A stretch of 64,000 bases of DNA from Eurosta solidaginis. Its lineage: Eukaryota; Arthropoda; Insecta; Diptera; Tephritidae. The stretch is from positions 133,477,689 through 133,541,688 of the forward strand of contig NC_090321.1 of assembly GCF_040869045.1 (NCBI RefSeq), given 5' to 3'. The position numbers were made by a program, and so were the translations under genes. Below the pieces are notes generated by a model, which did no database searches, was not told the DNA's origin, and worked only from the letters and a program-made list of their open reading frames with translations. Position 1 is the first letter of the stretch. Every line of letters starts with the position of its first letter. This document shows, in pieces, positions 53,695-63,948 of the stretch.

Positions 53695-53699
53695 CTATG

Positions 53700-54492
53700 T
53701 TACTGGGAAATTTTTGCTTATCATTATTTCCTATTCTAGACGGGATTAAAGTGTATTATTTTTACTATCGATATTTCCTACTTTATAGGTTATTAATAAA
53801 ATAATTTTTCTTATTGATATTTTGTATTCCGCAGGTTATTAATAGAATTATTTTTCCTAATCTACAGGGCCCTATATATCTACTATCTTTTTATCTAGAT
53901 TCAAAAATCCTATTATCTAAAATTATGGCCTCTCTAAAAGGCGAGGTTTCCCTATATGAAAAAGGTTAAACAAAGCTTTGTTAAATTAAAATTAAAACGT
54001 ATAGAATAAGATAATGGTTACAGTGATCATAAGTTGAAAATTGACATTGATCGAAAAGCGGGATCTCTGAGGGTATTATATACAGTAGATTGGGTAGATT
54101 CAGTTGCTGCTTGGGCAAGAAGTAGTTATATAGTGCTAAGTGGTTAAACCAATGGGTACAGTGGATGCAAAAATTTTTCATACCATTTTCATTTTTTCCA
54201 GCAATATTTTTATTAGATCTTATCTGTCATGCGGTTCCTGGGTGGCCTTCCCAGATTGGATCGTCATGATATTTATGAAGAATTTCTTTAATTTCTGTCG
54301 AAATTTTTCACATGCATAACTTCTGGGGTTAATGCAAATATTAGATCTTTGAGAATTTGGGTACCTATTTTATTTTTATTTTTAAATATGCTTACTTGAG
54401 TATTCATTATTCTTGACTAATTTGGCTCCTAAGGGACAACTGTCTTTTTCTCTTACAAGTCCTAGATTGCCGGCATTTTTCAGCCTGGTTGA
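53700..54492. other. AT-rich region without recognised gene
   Basis: Short similar phrases such as TATTAATAAAATAATTTTTC and TATTAATAGAATTATTTTTC occur at about 53790 and 53840. Otherwise nothing is recognised. Confidence 0.4.
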
Positions 54493-54496
54493 ATAT

Positions 54497-54997
54497 TGTA
54501 GTGTGCCTGACCACACTGAAGCACGCGATGCATATTGCTCAGTCAACAGGTTTGATGTCTCGATTGCATAGCTTTACTTATGAATCACCTGTGACACATA
54601 GCTTAGCAATGCATGATCGCATTACAAGTGGCACACTTATTTCAGAAACAATTAGCAATTAAGCATTTGTATGTATTTCAAGCAGAAATCAAATATGAAA
54701 AATATTTAATATCAATTTAGCAATTGAGCAATTTTGTATGCATGAGTAGAATTAAGAATTTCACTGTAAACATATAAAAGCTGGCGATGAGCCAAAATAA
54801 ATTATTCTTGACTGCAGACTTAAACCTGGTGTATGTCTCTATTCAGGAATCAAAGCGTGCATTTTAATGCTCGGACAAATGCGGCTGGAGAGCTAAGATA
54901 ATACTCAAATCCACACTTCATCTTGGACTAGGTCCTACATAGGAGAATTAGGGTTACACTTGACTCAATCCTGATTCAGTAGACTAGGTCCCCTACA
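54497..54997 (+). mobile_element. Solo LTR, probably Gypsy-type
   Basis: 501 bp, starting TGTAGTGTGCC and ending GGTCCCCTACA, so the ends TGTAG/CTACA are inverted. It is flanked by ATAT on both sides (54493-54496 and 54998-55001). Internal TATA-like CATATAAAAGC at about 54770 and AAATAAATT at about 54796 fit an LTR promoter and poly(A) signal. The four-base duplication suggests Gypsy. No coding region is attached, so it arose by LTR-LTR recombination. Confidence 0.75.
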
Positions 54998-55001
54998 ATA
55001 T

Positions 55002-55576
55002 TGTCCTAAGTCAATAAATTCCTCAACAATCCGGTTGCTTATTATGCTACAAATTTTCTATCCTTTTGGATGAAAACGAGCGCGACATGTCTAATTGCAA
55101 ATTTATTTATTTACTAATCGCTTTATTTATAATAAGGTTCTCTTTGTGACTCTTAGTTTCTTCATTACTGTTGGTAATAGTGTTATTGGCTGGTTTTTTT
55201 TTCTTTTAGAGTTTTGCCTGCTTCCACTGACATTTTCCTTTCTAGCTATGTACTCTTTGAAGCATTAATTGTGATATAAATATCAAATTCGTTATTTTTA
55301 TAATGGGTATGTAATTATTTAGAACAATATTAAGTATATGCATTTTTTTAAAAATTGTCCATCAAAACTTTTGCAAAGATGTTATGAGCATCCAAAAAGA
55401 TTATTCAAATTTTTGGTTTGCTATCGAACTTAGACAGTGCTTATAAAGCTGTCTCAAGAAAATATACTGTTAATTGAAGCATATTGAGGGTTATTTTTTG
55501 GAAATGGGGTTTTAATGGTAAGTTAATAAGGTTTTTGTTTTTAAATATGCTCTTGAATGTTTTTTTGCTGTCTAAA
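55002..55576. other. AT-rich region without recognised gene
   Basis: Nothing recognised. Confidence 0.4.
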
Positions 55577-55828
55577 TTAAATTTTGATATAATTTTTGAG
55601 CATCATAGCTATTGCAATGATCAATAGTATGAATGCGAAAAATAAAACGAATAACCAAACGTCGGGGATGTTTTGAATGTTGTTGGTTTCTTCTTCAACT
55701 TGTGGCTCATATTTAATTATTCGGTTCTCTGATAACTTGTTTTCCGAATTTCCTGAGTTTTCTTTTACTATCTCATAACCAGCTATGGCTATCGTAATGT
55801 CGTTTGCCAATTTTTTCCACCAAGACAT
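55577..55828 (-). CDS. Small single-pass membrane protein ORF, unknown
   Basis: An 83-codon minus-strand frame with an ATG start. The N-terminus MSWWKKLANDITIAI is amphipathic, followed by a polar, Glu/Asn-rich stretch. Near the C-terminus lies one strong membrane segment, VWLFVLFFAFILLIIAIAMM, then NYIKI. I do not recognise the family. The composition (tail-anchored type) is better than chance for such AT-rich DNA, but there is no homologous copy or conserved neighbour here. It may be a chance ORF or a fragment of an element. Confidence 0.3.
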   Translation of the reverse strand: MSWWKKLANDITIAIAGYEIVKENSGNSENKLSENRIIKYEPQVEEETNNIQNIPDVWLFVLFFAFILLIIAIAMMLKNYIKI

Positions 55829-56149
55829 TGCGAGATATAAAAATTTCCTTTAATAATTTTCCTGTTTTGAAAAAAAGGACTAAGAATATGAAAAAGGACT
55901 AATTTAGGCCTAATAAAATTATTGATTTTGTTCTTACGTAAAATTTTATTTTACAACTTTCTTGTTTGTAAAATTTTTTCTTTTTAAAAATATTTTTTTT
56001 TTTTCATAATTTATTTTTTCTTACTTAACAAACTTTACAGAATATTGGAATTTGAAAATTTATTTCTCTGCAATTTTCATTTATATGTTATTTTTATTTC
56101 TATTTCATTTTCTATGCCACTTTGGGCTTCATAGTTTTTTTTCTCTTTT

Positions 56150-56690
56150 TAACGATTTTTGATGATTAATAATATTTGTAAAATTGATTTTATCACAAGT
56201 GGGCGCTGCCACGCCCATTTTAAAAAATGTTTTCAAACTTTTATCAAGAGTGCCACGCCCATTTTAAAAAATGTTTTCAAAATTTTATCAAGAGTCTCAA
56301 TATCAGTCTCAGTCCAGTCAAATTTCAACATTCTAGGTGTATTATTTACTAAATAATCAGGTTTTTTGTGTTTTCCAAAAGGTTATATATATAAAATGTG
56401 GGCGTGGTTATCATCCGATTTCGCTCATTTTCAAAACCAATCTATTATAGGTCCAGATAAGCTCGTGTACAAAATTTGGTGAAGATATCTCAATATTTAC
56501 TCAAGTTATCGTGTTACCGGATAGACGGACGGACGGACATGGCTGAATCAAATTTTTTTCGATAATGATCATTTTGATATATGCAAGTCTATATCTATCT
56601 CGATTCCTTTATACCTGTACAACCAATCTTTATCCAATCAAAGTTAATATACTCTGTGTGCAAAGCACGCTGAGTATAACAAATTGGAAA
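56150..56690 (+). repeat. Dispersed fly repeat, copy C
   Basis: Same orientation and phrases as 38110-38660: TGGGCGTGGTTATCATCCGA, CTCAAGTTATCGTGTTACCG, GACGGACGGACGGACATGG, and CAAAGCACGCTGAGTATA at the end. A 48-bp internal repeat (GCCACGCCCATTTTAAAAAA twice) is at 56208-56290. Confidence 0.8.
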
Positions 56691-57002
56691 TTAAAAAAAA
56701 ACTGTCAGATATGGAGTAACAGACCAACAAAGCAATATCCAAAAAGTAGTAAAAGAGATTGACACAATTTTTTTATACACAGGATTTATGTACTACAAGT
56801 GACTTAGTTTTTGTAATGAAATGTATAGATTTCCTTTTTATTTTTTATTTGTGTACGTATGTACATACTCAGTGCATTACCGAAGTATAGTTTGGAGGAT
56901 TTTTCACAATGCTTCTGAAGCAATGAGTATGTATGTTTTTTATATACAATTAGTATTAGTTTTTATATAGGTACACACTTTCTGAACCTTTCTTAAATAA
57001 AA

Positions 57003-57660
57003 GACTGGTTAGGTTAGGTTAGGTTGAACTGTCCGGTCCGTGAGGACCTCACATAGACTGAATGAGTCGGTAGTGTTACCAGAAGTTTGTTCTAACGACC
57101 AAACTAAAAAACCCTATCAAAAACCAGGACCTATGTTATAAAATAACTCTGTCCTCTTGGCAAATACCAGAAGCTTCCTAGGACTTAAGCCAGTTGCCTA
57201 ATAGCTGGAGTCTTAGCCTGGCAAGCGCATGGCACGAGCACAGAACGTACTCTATCGTTTTCTCCTCCAACACGCACTTCCTACATCTGCTATCACTGAC
57301 CAAGCCTAATTTAAAGGCATGTGACGCCAGAAGGCAGTGTCCAGTCAGAATATATAATGAGTCTACAGCCCTCTCTTTAACTTTACAGCGCCGCGCTTGA
57401 ACCCACGCCTTTCCCGCTTGGTCGATCATGTGCACTTCTGGCCTTCGATTAATCTTGCCCAGTCTAATTGGGACGTCTACGGAGCAAGCTTCAAGGGATG
57501 CACCTTTTTAGCTAGTTCATCCGCTTTTTCATTCCCATCTATTCCCATATGCCCTGGAACCCAATATAGATGTATGCTTCTCCCTGTCCCAATTCTCTCC
57601 AGAGACTGCTCACACTCTAACACGCAAGTTATGTATTTACATATGTACACATCATACATA
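57003..57660 (-). mobile_element. LOA-type LINE, 5'-truncated 3' end
   Basis: On the minus strand it begins in RNase H (IHLYWVPGHMGIDGNEKADELA), continues after a shift with LTGHCLLASHAFKLGL and CRKCVLEEKTIEYVLCSCHA, and ends in repeated CCTAA (the GGTTAGGTTAGG at 57006-57022). Shape and tail match LINE-3, but the protein sequence is a different family. Related scraps are at 3436-3500 and 59600-59650. Confidence 0.85.
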
Positions 57661-58200
57661 TGTACACATCATATAGCTGAGCTTAGTAAATAAGTTATGT
57701 ATTCATGTACTAATAATTGTCTACCTAGTATGTAAGAGCGGGAGAAATCTGTCCCTCAGTTTGAAGCGAAGAATAAAAGCGTAAGGTCATACAGCTAAAC
57801 CTAATTCTAAACGTGGATTTTGAATTTATTAAAAATCAAGAAAAAAGAAATATTAATGTTCCAAAAGTGGCGACGAGGATGGGATGCCAATATATAGTTG
57901 GTTTTCCCTGTTAAAAGAAAAAAAAAAATAATATATATAAATAACACAAAAAAACGAAAATAACAAAAAAGAAGTTTGTGCGCAGTGAACAAATAAATAA
58001 ATAACTAAGACACAAAGTTAAAAGAATAAGATGTGTAGCAAATTTGTACAAATTGTTCAAAAAACAAAATTAATTTATTTCACAAAGAAAAAGGAATACT
58101 TTTATGTCTCAAAAAAATATTAATAAACTATACGAAGTATGCAATGTGTAAAAGATTAAAATATGCAAAAAGAAGGCAATTGGGAAAAACTTTACAACAA
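57661..58200 (+). other. Possible LTR end and primer-binding site
   Basis: TGGCGACGAGGATGGGAT at 57868-57885 resembles a retrotransposon primer-binding site. The preceding 200 bp has an AATAAAAG signal near 57771. No LTR start or second copy is evident, so this is only a candidate. The rest is A-rich. Confidence 0.25.
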
Positions 58201-58204
58201 CTAA

Positions 58205-58310
58205 GGCATGACGTAGCTGAATGCGTTTATAACCATTTCAACTATCGTAGGAGTGCGAGTTCGACTCCCACTCCCGAGAGAAAAGGCTTTGAAGAGATTT
58301 ACAAGGTATA
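58205..58310 (+). mobile_element. Possible tRNA-like SINE head
   Basis: A-box-like GTAGCTGAATGCG at about 58212 and B-box-like GAGTTCGACTCCC at about 58258, about 45 bp apart. I could not fold a full tRNA and see no clear duplication. Confidence 0.35.
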
Positions 58311-58764
58311 ATCGAAACAGCTGTCGCCTTGTCCGTCCTGATATCACGTTGTTTAAATTTTTCTCAAATTATTAAATAAATTAATAAACTAGTTCATACA
58401 AAATCAAGAACATTATTTTCGCCCCTAATGAACTAATAATACTATATGGGCGGGATTCCAACTTCATGACTTGTGCCATCATAAATAAATGTGATCCAAA
58501 TTAGTTTTGATGTATCTATCAATTTTGGTTACAACTGTACCAAAAAAAAATTTAATAAAAATATTTTTTCGTTTGATACACTTATATTACGACCACTCAT
58601 AAATACACATAATTACATATAACTGCGAAAACAAACCCAACAAAAAGCCGTAATCTCAAACACAAAAAACAAAAATAAAACACAAAAAGTTATTCAATAA
58701 CAATGGGTCTACCTCTTAAAGAGTCTCTAAGAGAAGCTCGTAGTCTCCCTTGCTACAATGGTAC

Positions 58765-59516
58765 TGTTTTGTGAATTGAAATCTCGTTGCGCATTTCTTA
58801 TTTTGTTTTAAAAAATTTAAAAGTTTAATTATTGTTGCAAATTTGTTTGAAATTAAGAAATAAAATATAAACAATGCACAGTATTGCATTCCATGTGGTT
58901 ATCACTGAAATGAGTAATGAATTGGTGCCACAGCACCATCAAGAGAGGAGCATAAGAAGAAGACCGCCGGGATAACACAAATCTGCCGGACTTGCCTGCA
59001 TTCATTCTGCAAAGCAATTTTCTGGCGGCCAAGTCGAGTTGAGTTTCGCCATATGCCAAAATCTATTTAAGCCTTCTTAAAAAATCCTTGCGCAATTTCT
59101 GCGAAGAGCTCTTCCGTTGCTTATGATATATTTTTCGACTTAAAATAAAGAATATTGTGGTTCTTGTTGTATTAACAGTGAGAATATTGTGGTAGAATGT
59201 AAATACATATTTTAGCACAAATTTGTACAAATAAGTGTTCTTTCTTAAAATAACCAATTTCCTTTAACGATTTTGATGCATTCCCTTTAATTTAGCTAGT
59301 GAAAAAACTCCTATGAAATGGCAGAGAAATCTCCCTCTCCCTCACATTCATAATACCTACTTTTCTCCCATAACCGGTTTCCGCTTTTTCCAACATTGTT
59401 CAGAATAGGAGGAAAGGGAGAAGTGAAAAAACTCACAAGGAATTTTTATTTAGAATACCAGGAATGGGAGAAGGGAAAAAACTCGCACGGAATTTTCGTT
59501 TAGAATTGGGCTGATT
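58765..59516. repeat. About 750-bp dispersed repeat, copy 1
   Basis: It matches 62598-63335 in the same direction with scattered substitutions and small indels (shared TGGTGCCACAGCACCATCAA, AAGAAGACCGCCGGGATAAC and CCATAACCGGTTTCCGC). Copy 2 has an extra 7 bp near 62880. An ORF on its minus strand is not convincing. It is probably a non-autonomous element of unknown type. Confidence 0.8.
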
Positions 59517-59599
59517 ATATTTTATTAATTCCTTTGTTTCTTTCCGTTTCTTCGCGTTGCCGTGAGCTCAAACCGGCATTCAATTTTGTTTGTGCCTAC

Positions 59600-59650
59600 A
59601 AACACTATGTGAGGTCTTTATTGACCGGCCAGTTCAACCTAACCTAACAT
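59600..59650 (+). mobile_element. LOA-type LINE 3' tail remnant
   Basis: CACTATGTGAGGTC..GACCGGCCAGTTCAACCTAACCTAAC matches the reverse complement of 57010-57065. Only the last 50 bp survive. Confidence 0.6.
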
Positions 59651-60390
59651 ATAGATTTTAAATTTCAACTATCACAAAAATGTTTAAACTGCAAGTACTG
59701 ATCGAACGATATGAGTACTGAGTGATTAGTATCGATACTTCTCTAAAAAATACTTGAGTATTTCGAACTCGATGCTTTTTAGCATATATTGATACTTTAC
59801 CTCGATTCTTTACCAAGTCCGCAGGTTCTTAAAGTTTTAAGTGAAACAGTGTGCAGCAAAATAACACGATAACTTGAGGAAATTTTGAGATATATGTGCA
59901 TATTGTACTATAAGAAAACAATGTGTCTATTGGTCAGGATCACTAATAGTATCTAAAAGCAAAACTTGCTAACTCCAATAAACTGATTCGTGACCATACT
60001 ACCAATGTACGAAAGTTTAAAACAAATTTTGGATCGACATTTACGTTTGCGCGTAAAACAAAAACGCTTATCCTCGCTTAGATAATGCTTAGGAGACCCA
60101 TCTAGCGGCAACTAGCTACAGAACATGTTGTACCGAAAAGCGGAAGCATAAACCTCTTTTTTTTTTCTCGGACGTGGTGGCAGCGCACTGCCCTCAAGGC
60201 CCCGATGAAACCAGCCTAATCCTGTTTTTGTTTTTTTTTTTAATTCATACATACTTTTATTTTTTATTTTTTTTGTATCCTAATTCTTATTTATGTGTTA
60301 TTTATAATTTTTTTGTTACCGAGTCTTTAAGAGGCAGTGGCTTCTTAAGTGCCGAGATCTAAAACCGCTCAGCTACAGAGAAACTCATCA
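59651..60390. other. AT-rich region without recognised gene
   Basis: A short phrase ATAACACGATAACTTGAGG at 59860 echoes the dispersed fly repeat. Nothing else is recognised. Confidence 0.4.
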
Positions 60391-60439
60391 GCTGAGAAAT
60401 ATAGATTCACAAAATACAACAGATTAAAAGTATAAATAT

Positions 60440-60735
60440 AATTTTTTAATTATTAAGAGAAGATAGAACCGCCTTTTTTATGGCAAAGAGCGAGTCCGAA
60501 ACATCAATTATTCTAGAGTGAGAGTTATAATCTTCACACAAACATAGAAAAGGTTCGTGTATTTGGAAATTGCTTCCGCATTGTTTAAGAATTATAGGGT
60601 TATAATGCCTTGAAACTCGGCATGGAACATTCAAGTTTACTTCGTTCACAAGAAATGGGCTTGAAATCGATCCATTTAAAAGTCTATCCATAAATAGTAC
60701 ACCTAGCATTTCTCTACGACTTGCAAGGGTAGGAA
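60440..60735 (-). pseudogene. LINE C-terminal fragment (Jockey/CR1-like), unit 1
   Basis: A minus-strand frame LASRREMLGVLFMDRLLNG, LNVPCRVSRHYNPIIL and SHSRIIDVSDSLFAIKKAVLSSL to a stop at 60446. This is the end of the region after RT in a Jockey/CR1-like LINE, a different family from LINE-1. It is repeated in unit 2 at about 61288-61583, where an in-frame stop shortens it. Confidence 0.6.
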
Positions 60736-60737
60736 GA

Positions 60738-61024
60738 CATCAACATAGTCCAGCGAATTAAAACGCAGCGGCTGCACTGGCTAGGCCATGTTATGCGAAT
60801 GAATGATTATGCTCCGGCCAAGAAAGTGTTTCTATGGGAACCCACCTATGGAAGCAGAGGTAGAGGGCGGCCCCCACTCCGTTGGAAGGACCAGGTGGAA
60901 AACGATTTAAACTCCCTTGGTTTGACCAATTGGCGCCGGTTGGCGGAGCGAAGGAGGGACTGGCGCGCCTTGTTGGACGGCCATAACCGTTTAGACGGTT
61001 AAGCGCCAATTAAGTAAGTAAGTA
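60738..61024 (+). pseudogene. LINE endonuclease-RT C-terminal fragment, unit 1
   Basis: The plus frame reads QRIKTQRLHWLGHVMRMND, PAKKVFLWEPTYGSRGRGRP, LRWKDQVENDLN and NWRRLAERRRDWRALLDGHN, then a stop. This is the well-known C-terminus of a LINE (RTE/CR1-like group; clade not fixed). A tail of (AAGT)n follows the stop at 61010-61027. The unit 2 copy is at about 61586-61876. Confidence 0.75.
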
Positions 61025-61287
61025 AGTAATTAATTGTATAAGTAAGTTGCCTTTACATTATAACACCTACTGCGCAGCAATTATGAATTTATAGAATACG
61101 AAAATGAATTAGAAATAACTACAACAAACCACTGTCTATACTAAAGAAAACTCAACAATTTATTACTTTACACGCATTTAATGAATGTTAGTTTTAGTTT
61201 GGAAATTAATATAGTGCTTAGCTTCTAAGTTGTTTGTTGCTGAGAAATATAGATTCACAAAATACAACAGATTAAAAGTATAAATAT

Positions 61288-61583
61288 AATTTATTAATTA
61301 TTAAGAGAAGATAGAACCGCCTTTTTTATGGCAAAGAGCTAGTCCGAAACATCAATTATTCTAGAGTGAGAGTTATAATCTTCACACAAACATAGAAAAG
61401 GTTCGTGTATTTGGAAATTGCTTCTGCATTGTTTAAGAATTATAGGTTTATAATGCCTTGAAACTCGGCATGGAACATTCAAGTTTACTTCGTTCAAAAG
61501 AAATGGGCTTGAAATCGATTCATTTAAAAGTCTAGCCATAAATAGTACACCTAGCATTTCTCTACGACTTGCAAGGGTAGGAA
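61288..61583 (-). pseudogene. LINE C-terminal fragment (Jockey/CR1-like), unit 2
   Basis: Second copy of 60440-60735, with MDRLLNG changed to MARLLNE and a stop after RIIDVSD. Confidence 0.6.
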
Positions 61584-61585
61584 GA

Positions 61586-61876
61586 CATCCACATAGTCCA
61601 GCGAATTAAAACGCAGCGGCTGCGCTGGCTAGGCCATGTTATGCGAATGAATGATGATGCTCCGGCCAAGGAAGTGTTTCTATGGGAACTCGCCTATGGA
61701 AGCAGAGGTAGAGGGCGGCCCCCACTCCGTTGGAAGGAACAGGTGGAAAACGATTTAAACTCCTTTGGTGTGACCAATTGGCGCCGGTTGGCGGAGCGAA
61801 GGAGCGACTGGCGCGCCTTTTTGGACGGCCATAACCGTTTAGACGGTTAAGCGCCAATTAAGTAAGTAAGTAAGTA
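61586..61876 (+). pseudogene. LINE endonuclease-RT C-terminal fragment, unit 2
   Basis: Second copy of 60738-61024. It reads MRMNDDAPAKEVFLWE.. and ends in the same HNRLDG stop with an (AAGT)n tail. Confidence 0.75.
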
Positions 61877-62070
61877 ATTAATTATATAAGTAACACCTAC
61901 GGCGCAGCAATTATGAATTTATAGAATACGAAAATGAATTAGAAATAACTACAATAAACCACTGTCTATACTAAAGAAAACTCAACAATTTATTACTTTA
62001 CACGCATTTAATGAATGTTAATTTTAGTTTGGAAATTAATATAGTGCTTAGCTTCTAAGTTGTTTGTTGC

Positions 62071-62597
62071 AACCCCTACGTGTTGCAAGGCCGGCGGCAA
62101 TGTTTAAGCCAAGCGCTTTCAATAGTTGGGAACCACTGGTGTTTCTTCATTTACAGCTGTTAGTCATAAAGCTGCACGGCTGTTGGAAATCCGCCGGTCG
62201 ATCTCTTTCGAGGTTAGGGTTCGTGAATGCTGCGCTCAACTGCAAAGTGGTAGTCTACTTTCACGACGACAGCAGTTGAGACAGCGGTCCAGAGCAGCAT
62301 TTTCATGTTCAGGTAAAATTCGGTCTTTTCGGTAATATATAACATTTGTAAATTATTATACCTATAGATATTTGTATTTCTGATTTTCAATTCGATTTTA
62401 AACCCGCATATATCTTCGTATATGCGATCTCTTCTTCCTTAATAAACCTATACATTTTTATATTCAGACCAATTCTAAATATTCTCGCGGAATTTTGTTC
62501 TCGCGGATTTTTTTATTCCCGCGGAAAAATTCCTCCAATTATTTTCTCCTATGGAGGAGAATAATTGTGGAATAGAATTTCGAATTTTCGAAGTCAG
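62071..62597. other. Spacer without recognised gene
   Basis: GC-balanced to about 62330, then AT-rich. No ORF with recognisable domains. Confidence 0.35.
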
Positions 62598-63335
62598 CTG
62601 TTTTGTCAATTCAAATTTCGTTGCGCATTTCTTATTTTGTTTAAAATATTTTAAAGTTTAATTATTGTTGCCAATTTGTTTGAAATTAAGAAATATGGTA
62701 TAAACAATGCACATTATTGCATTTCATGTGGTATTCACTGAAATGAGTAATGAATTGGTGCCACAGCACCATCAACAGAGGAGCATAAGAAGAAGACCGC
62801 CGGGATAACACAAATCTGCCGGAGTTGCCTGCTTCCATTCAGCAAAACAATTTTCTGGCGGCCAAGTCGAGTTGAGTTCGCCTTTCGCCATATGCCAAAA
62901 TCTATTTAAGCCTTCTTAAAAAATCCTTGCGCAATTTCTGGATGGCTGCATCAAATATGTATACCAAGAGATATTGTGGTTGTTGTTGTTGTATTAACAG
63001 TGAATATTGTGGTAGAATGTACATACATATTTTAGCGCACATTTGTACAAATAAGTGTTCTTTCTTAAAAGAACCAAATTCCTTTAACTATTTTGATGCA
63101 TTCCCTTTAATTTAACAAGTGAAAAAACTCCTAAGTAATGGCAAAGAAATCTCCCTCTCCCTCACATTCATAAAACCTACTTTTCTCCCATAACCGGTTT
63201 CCGCTTTTTCGAACATTGTTCAGAATAGGAAGAAAGGGGGAAATGAAAAAACTCGCAAGTAATTTTTATTTAGAATACGAGGAATGGGAGAAGGGAAAAA
63301 ACTCGCACGGAATTTTTGTTTAGAATTGGGCTGAT
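62598..63335. repeat. About 740-bp dispersed repeat, copy 2
   Basis: Counterpart of 58765-59516. Both copies end with AATTGGGCTGAT, after which the sequences diverge. Here a gag-like frame begins at once. Confidence 0.8.
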
Positions 63336-63530
63336 GGAGTCTGTGCTCTCTCTAACGCATGAGAACAACACTTTAACAATGCAAAAAATTATTTGCAATA
63401 AACTGCGAAGAAAAGCATTACAATCCATTGAGACGCTGGTAAATTCGACATTCCAAGAGATCTTAACGAAACTAAAGGAACAGTTCGGAATCAGAACATC
63501 GTACCTAACTCTTAAGCCGGAGTCATTGGT
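63336..63530 (+). pseudogene. Gag-like fragment of a gypsy-type element, part 1
   Basis: About 65 codons read SVLSLTHENNTLTMQKIICN, LRRKALQSIE, STFQEILTKLKEQFG and TSYLTLKPESL. The helical pattern and the LKEQFG/ESL ending look like the capsid region of gypsy-type Gag. After ESL the frame runs into unrelated sequence (63531-63740) with AATCAGCTGTT motifs, probably an insertion. The call rests on pattern only. Confidence 0.45.
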
Positions 63531-63741
63531 GCCGTATGTCGTATCGCTGTATCCGTATCCCCAACGTAATCAGCTGTTTATCGTTACGACGGTAAACCAA
63601 AACCCAATTGGTTGGCTACGATACGGTTACGACCTTAGCGGCACCAATAATCGATTGCATTGATTATCATAAGGTTTGTCGAATCAGCTGTTATAAGGTT
63701 ACCGATAAAGCACCAATGTCTCCAGCTTTAGGAACGAGGCG

Positions 63742-63948
63742 ATGGATGTCAAGGCCAATACAATGGAGCAACTCCATTATAAATTAAATAAAATTTTACA
63801 CACTATGAACACTAAGCATCTTACAGAAGGTGGCATCGAATTACTGTGTAATCCTTCCAACCACGAAAAGCTTATTTTTGAACTGTATGTAAGTTTTCTG
63901 CCATGTCACATAAAATCTTTATTAATTCAAATAGAATTACAACGATAG
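63742..63948 (+). pseudogene. Gag-like fragment of a gypsy-type element, part 2
   Basis: The frame reads VKANTMEQLHYKLNKILHTM and HEKLIFELYVSFLPCHIKSL to a stop at 63948. It appears to continue the gag fragment at 63336-63530 after the interrupting sequence. The element runs toward the right edge of the window. Confidence 0.4.

Larger units (their letters stand above)
60391..62070. repeat. 848-bp tandem duplication of a chimeric LINE unit
   Basis: Unit 1 is 60391-61238 and unit 2 is 61239 to about 62070. Both start GCTGAGAAATATAGATTCAC and end CTTCTAAGTTGTTTGTTGC. Each holds a minus-strand LINE C-terminus followed by a plus-strand C-terminus of another LINE with an (AAGT)n tail. The copies differ at many sites and by a deletion near 61890, so this is older than the other two tandem arrays. 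Confidence 0.92.

Noticed and set aside
58853..59059. 68-codon minus-strand ORF in the 750-bp repeat
   Set aside because: The corresponding region of the second copy (about 62690-62890) has indels that break it, and there is no recognised domain.
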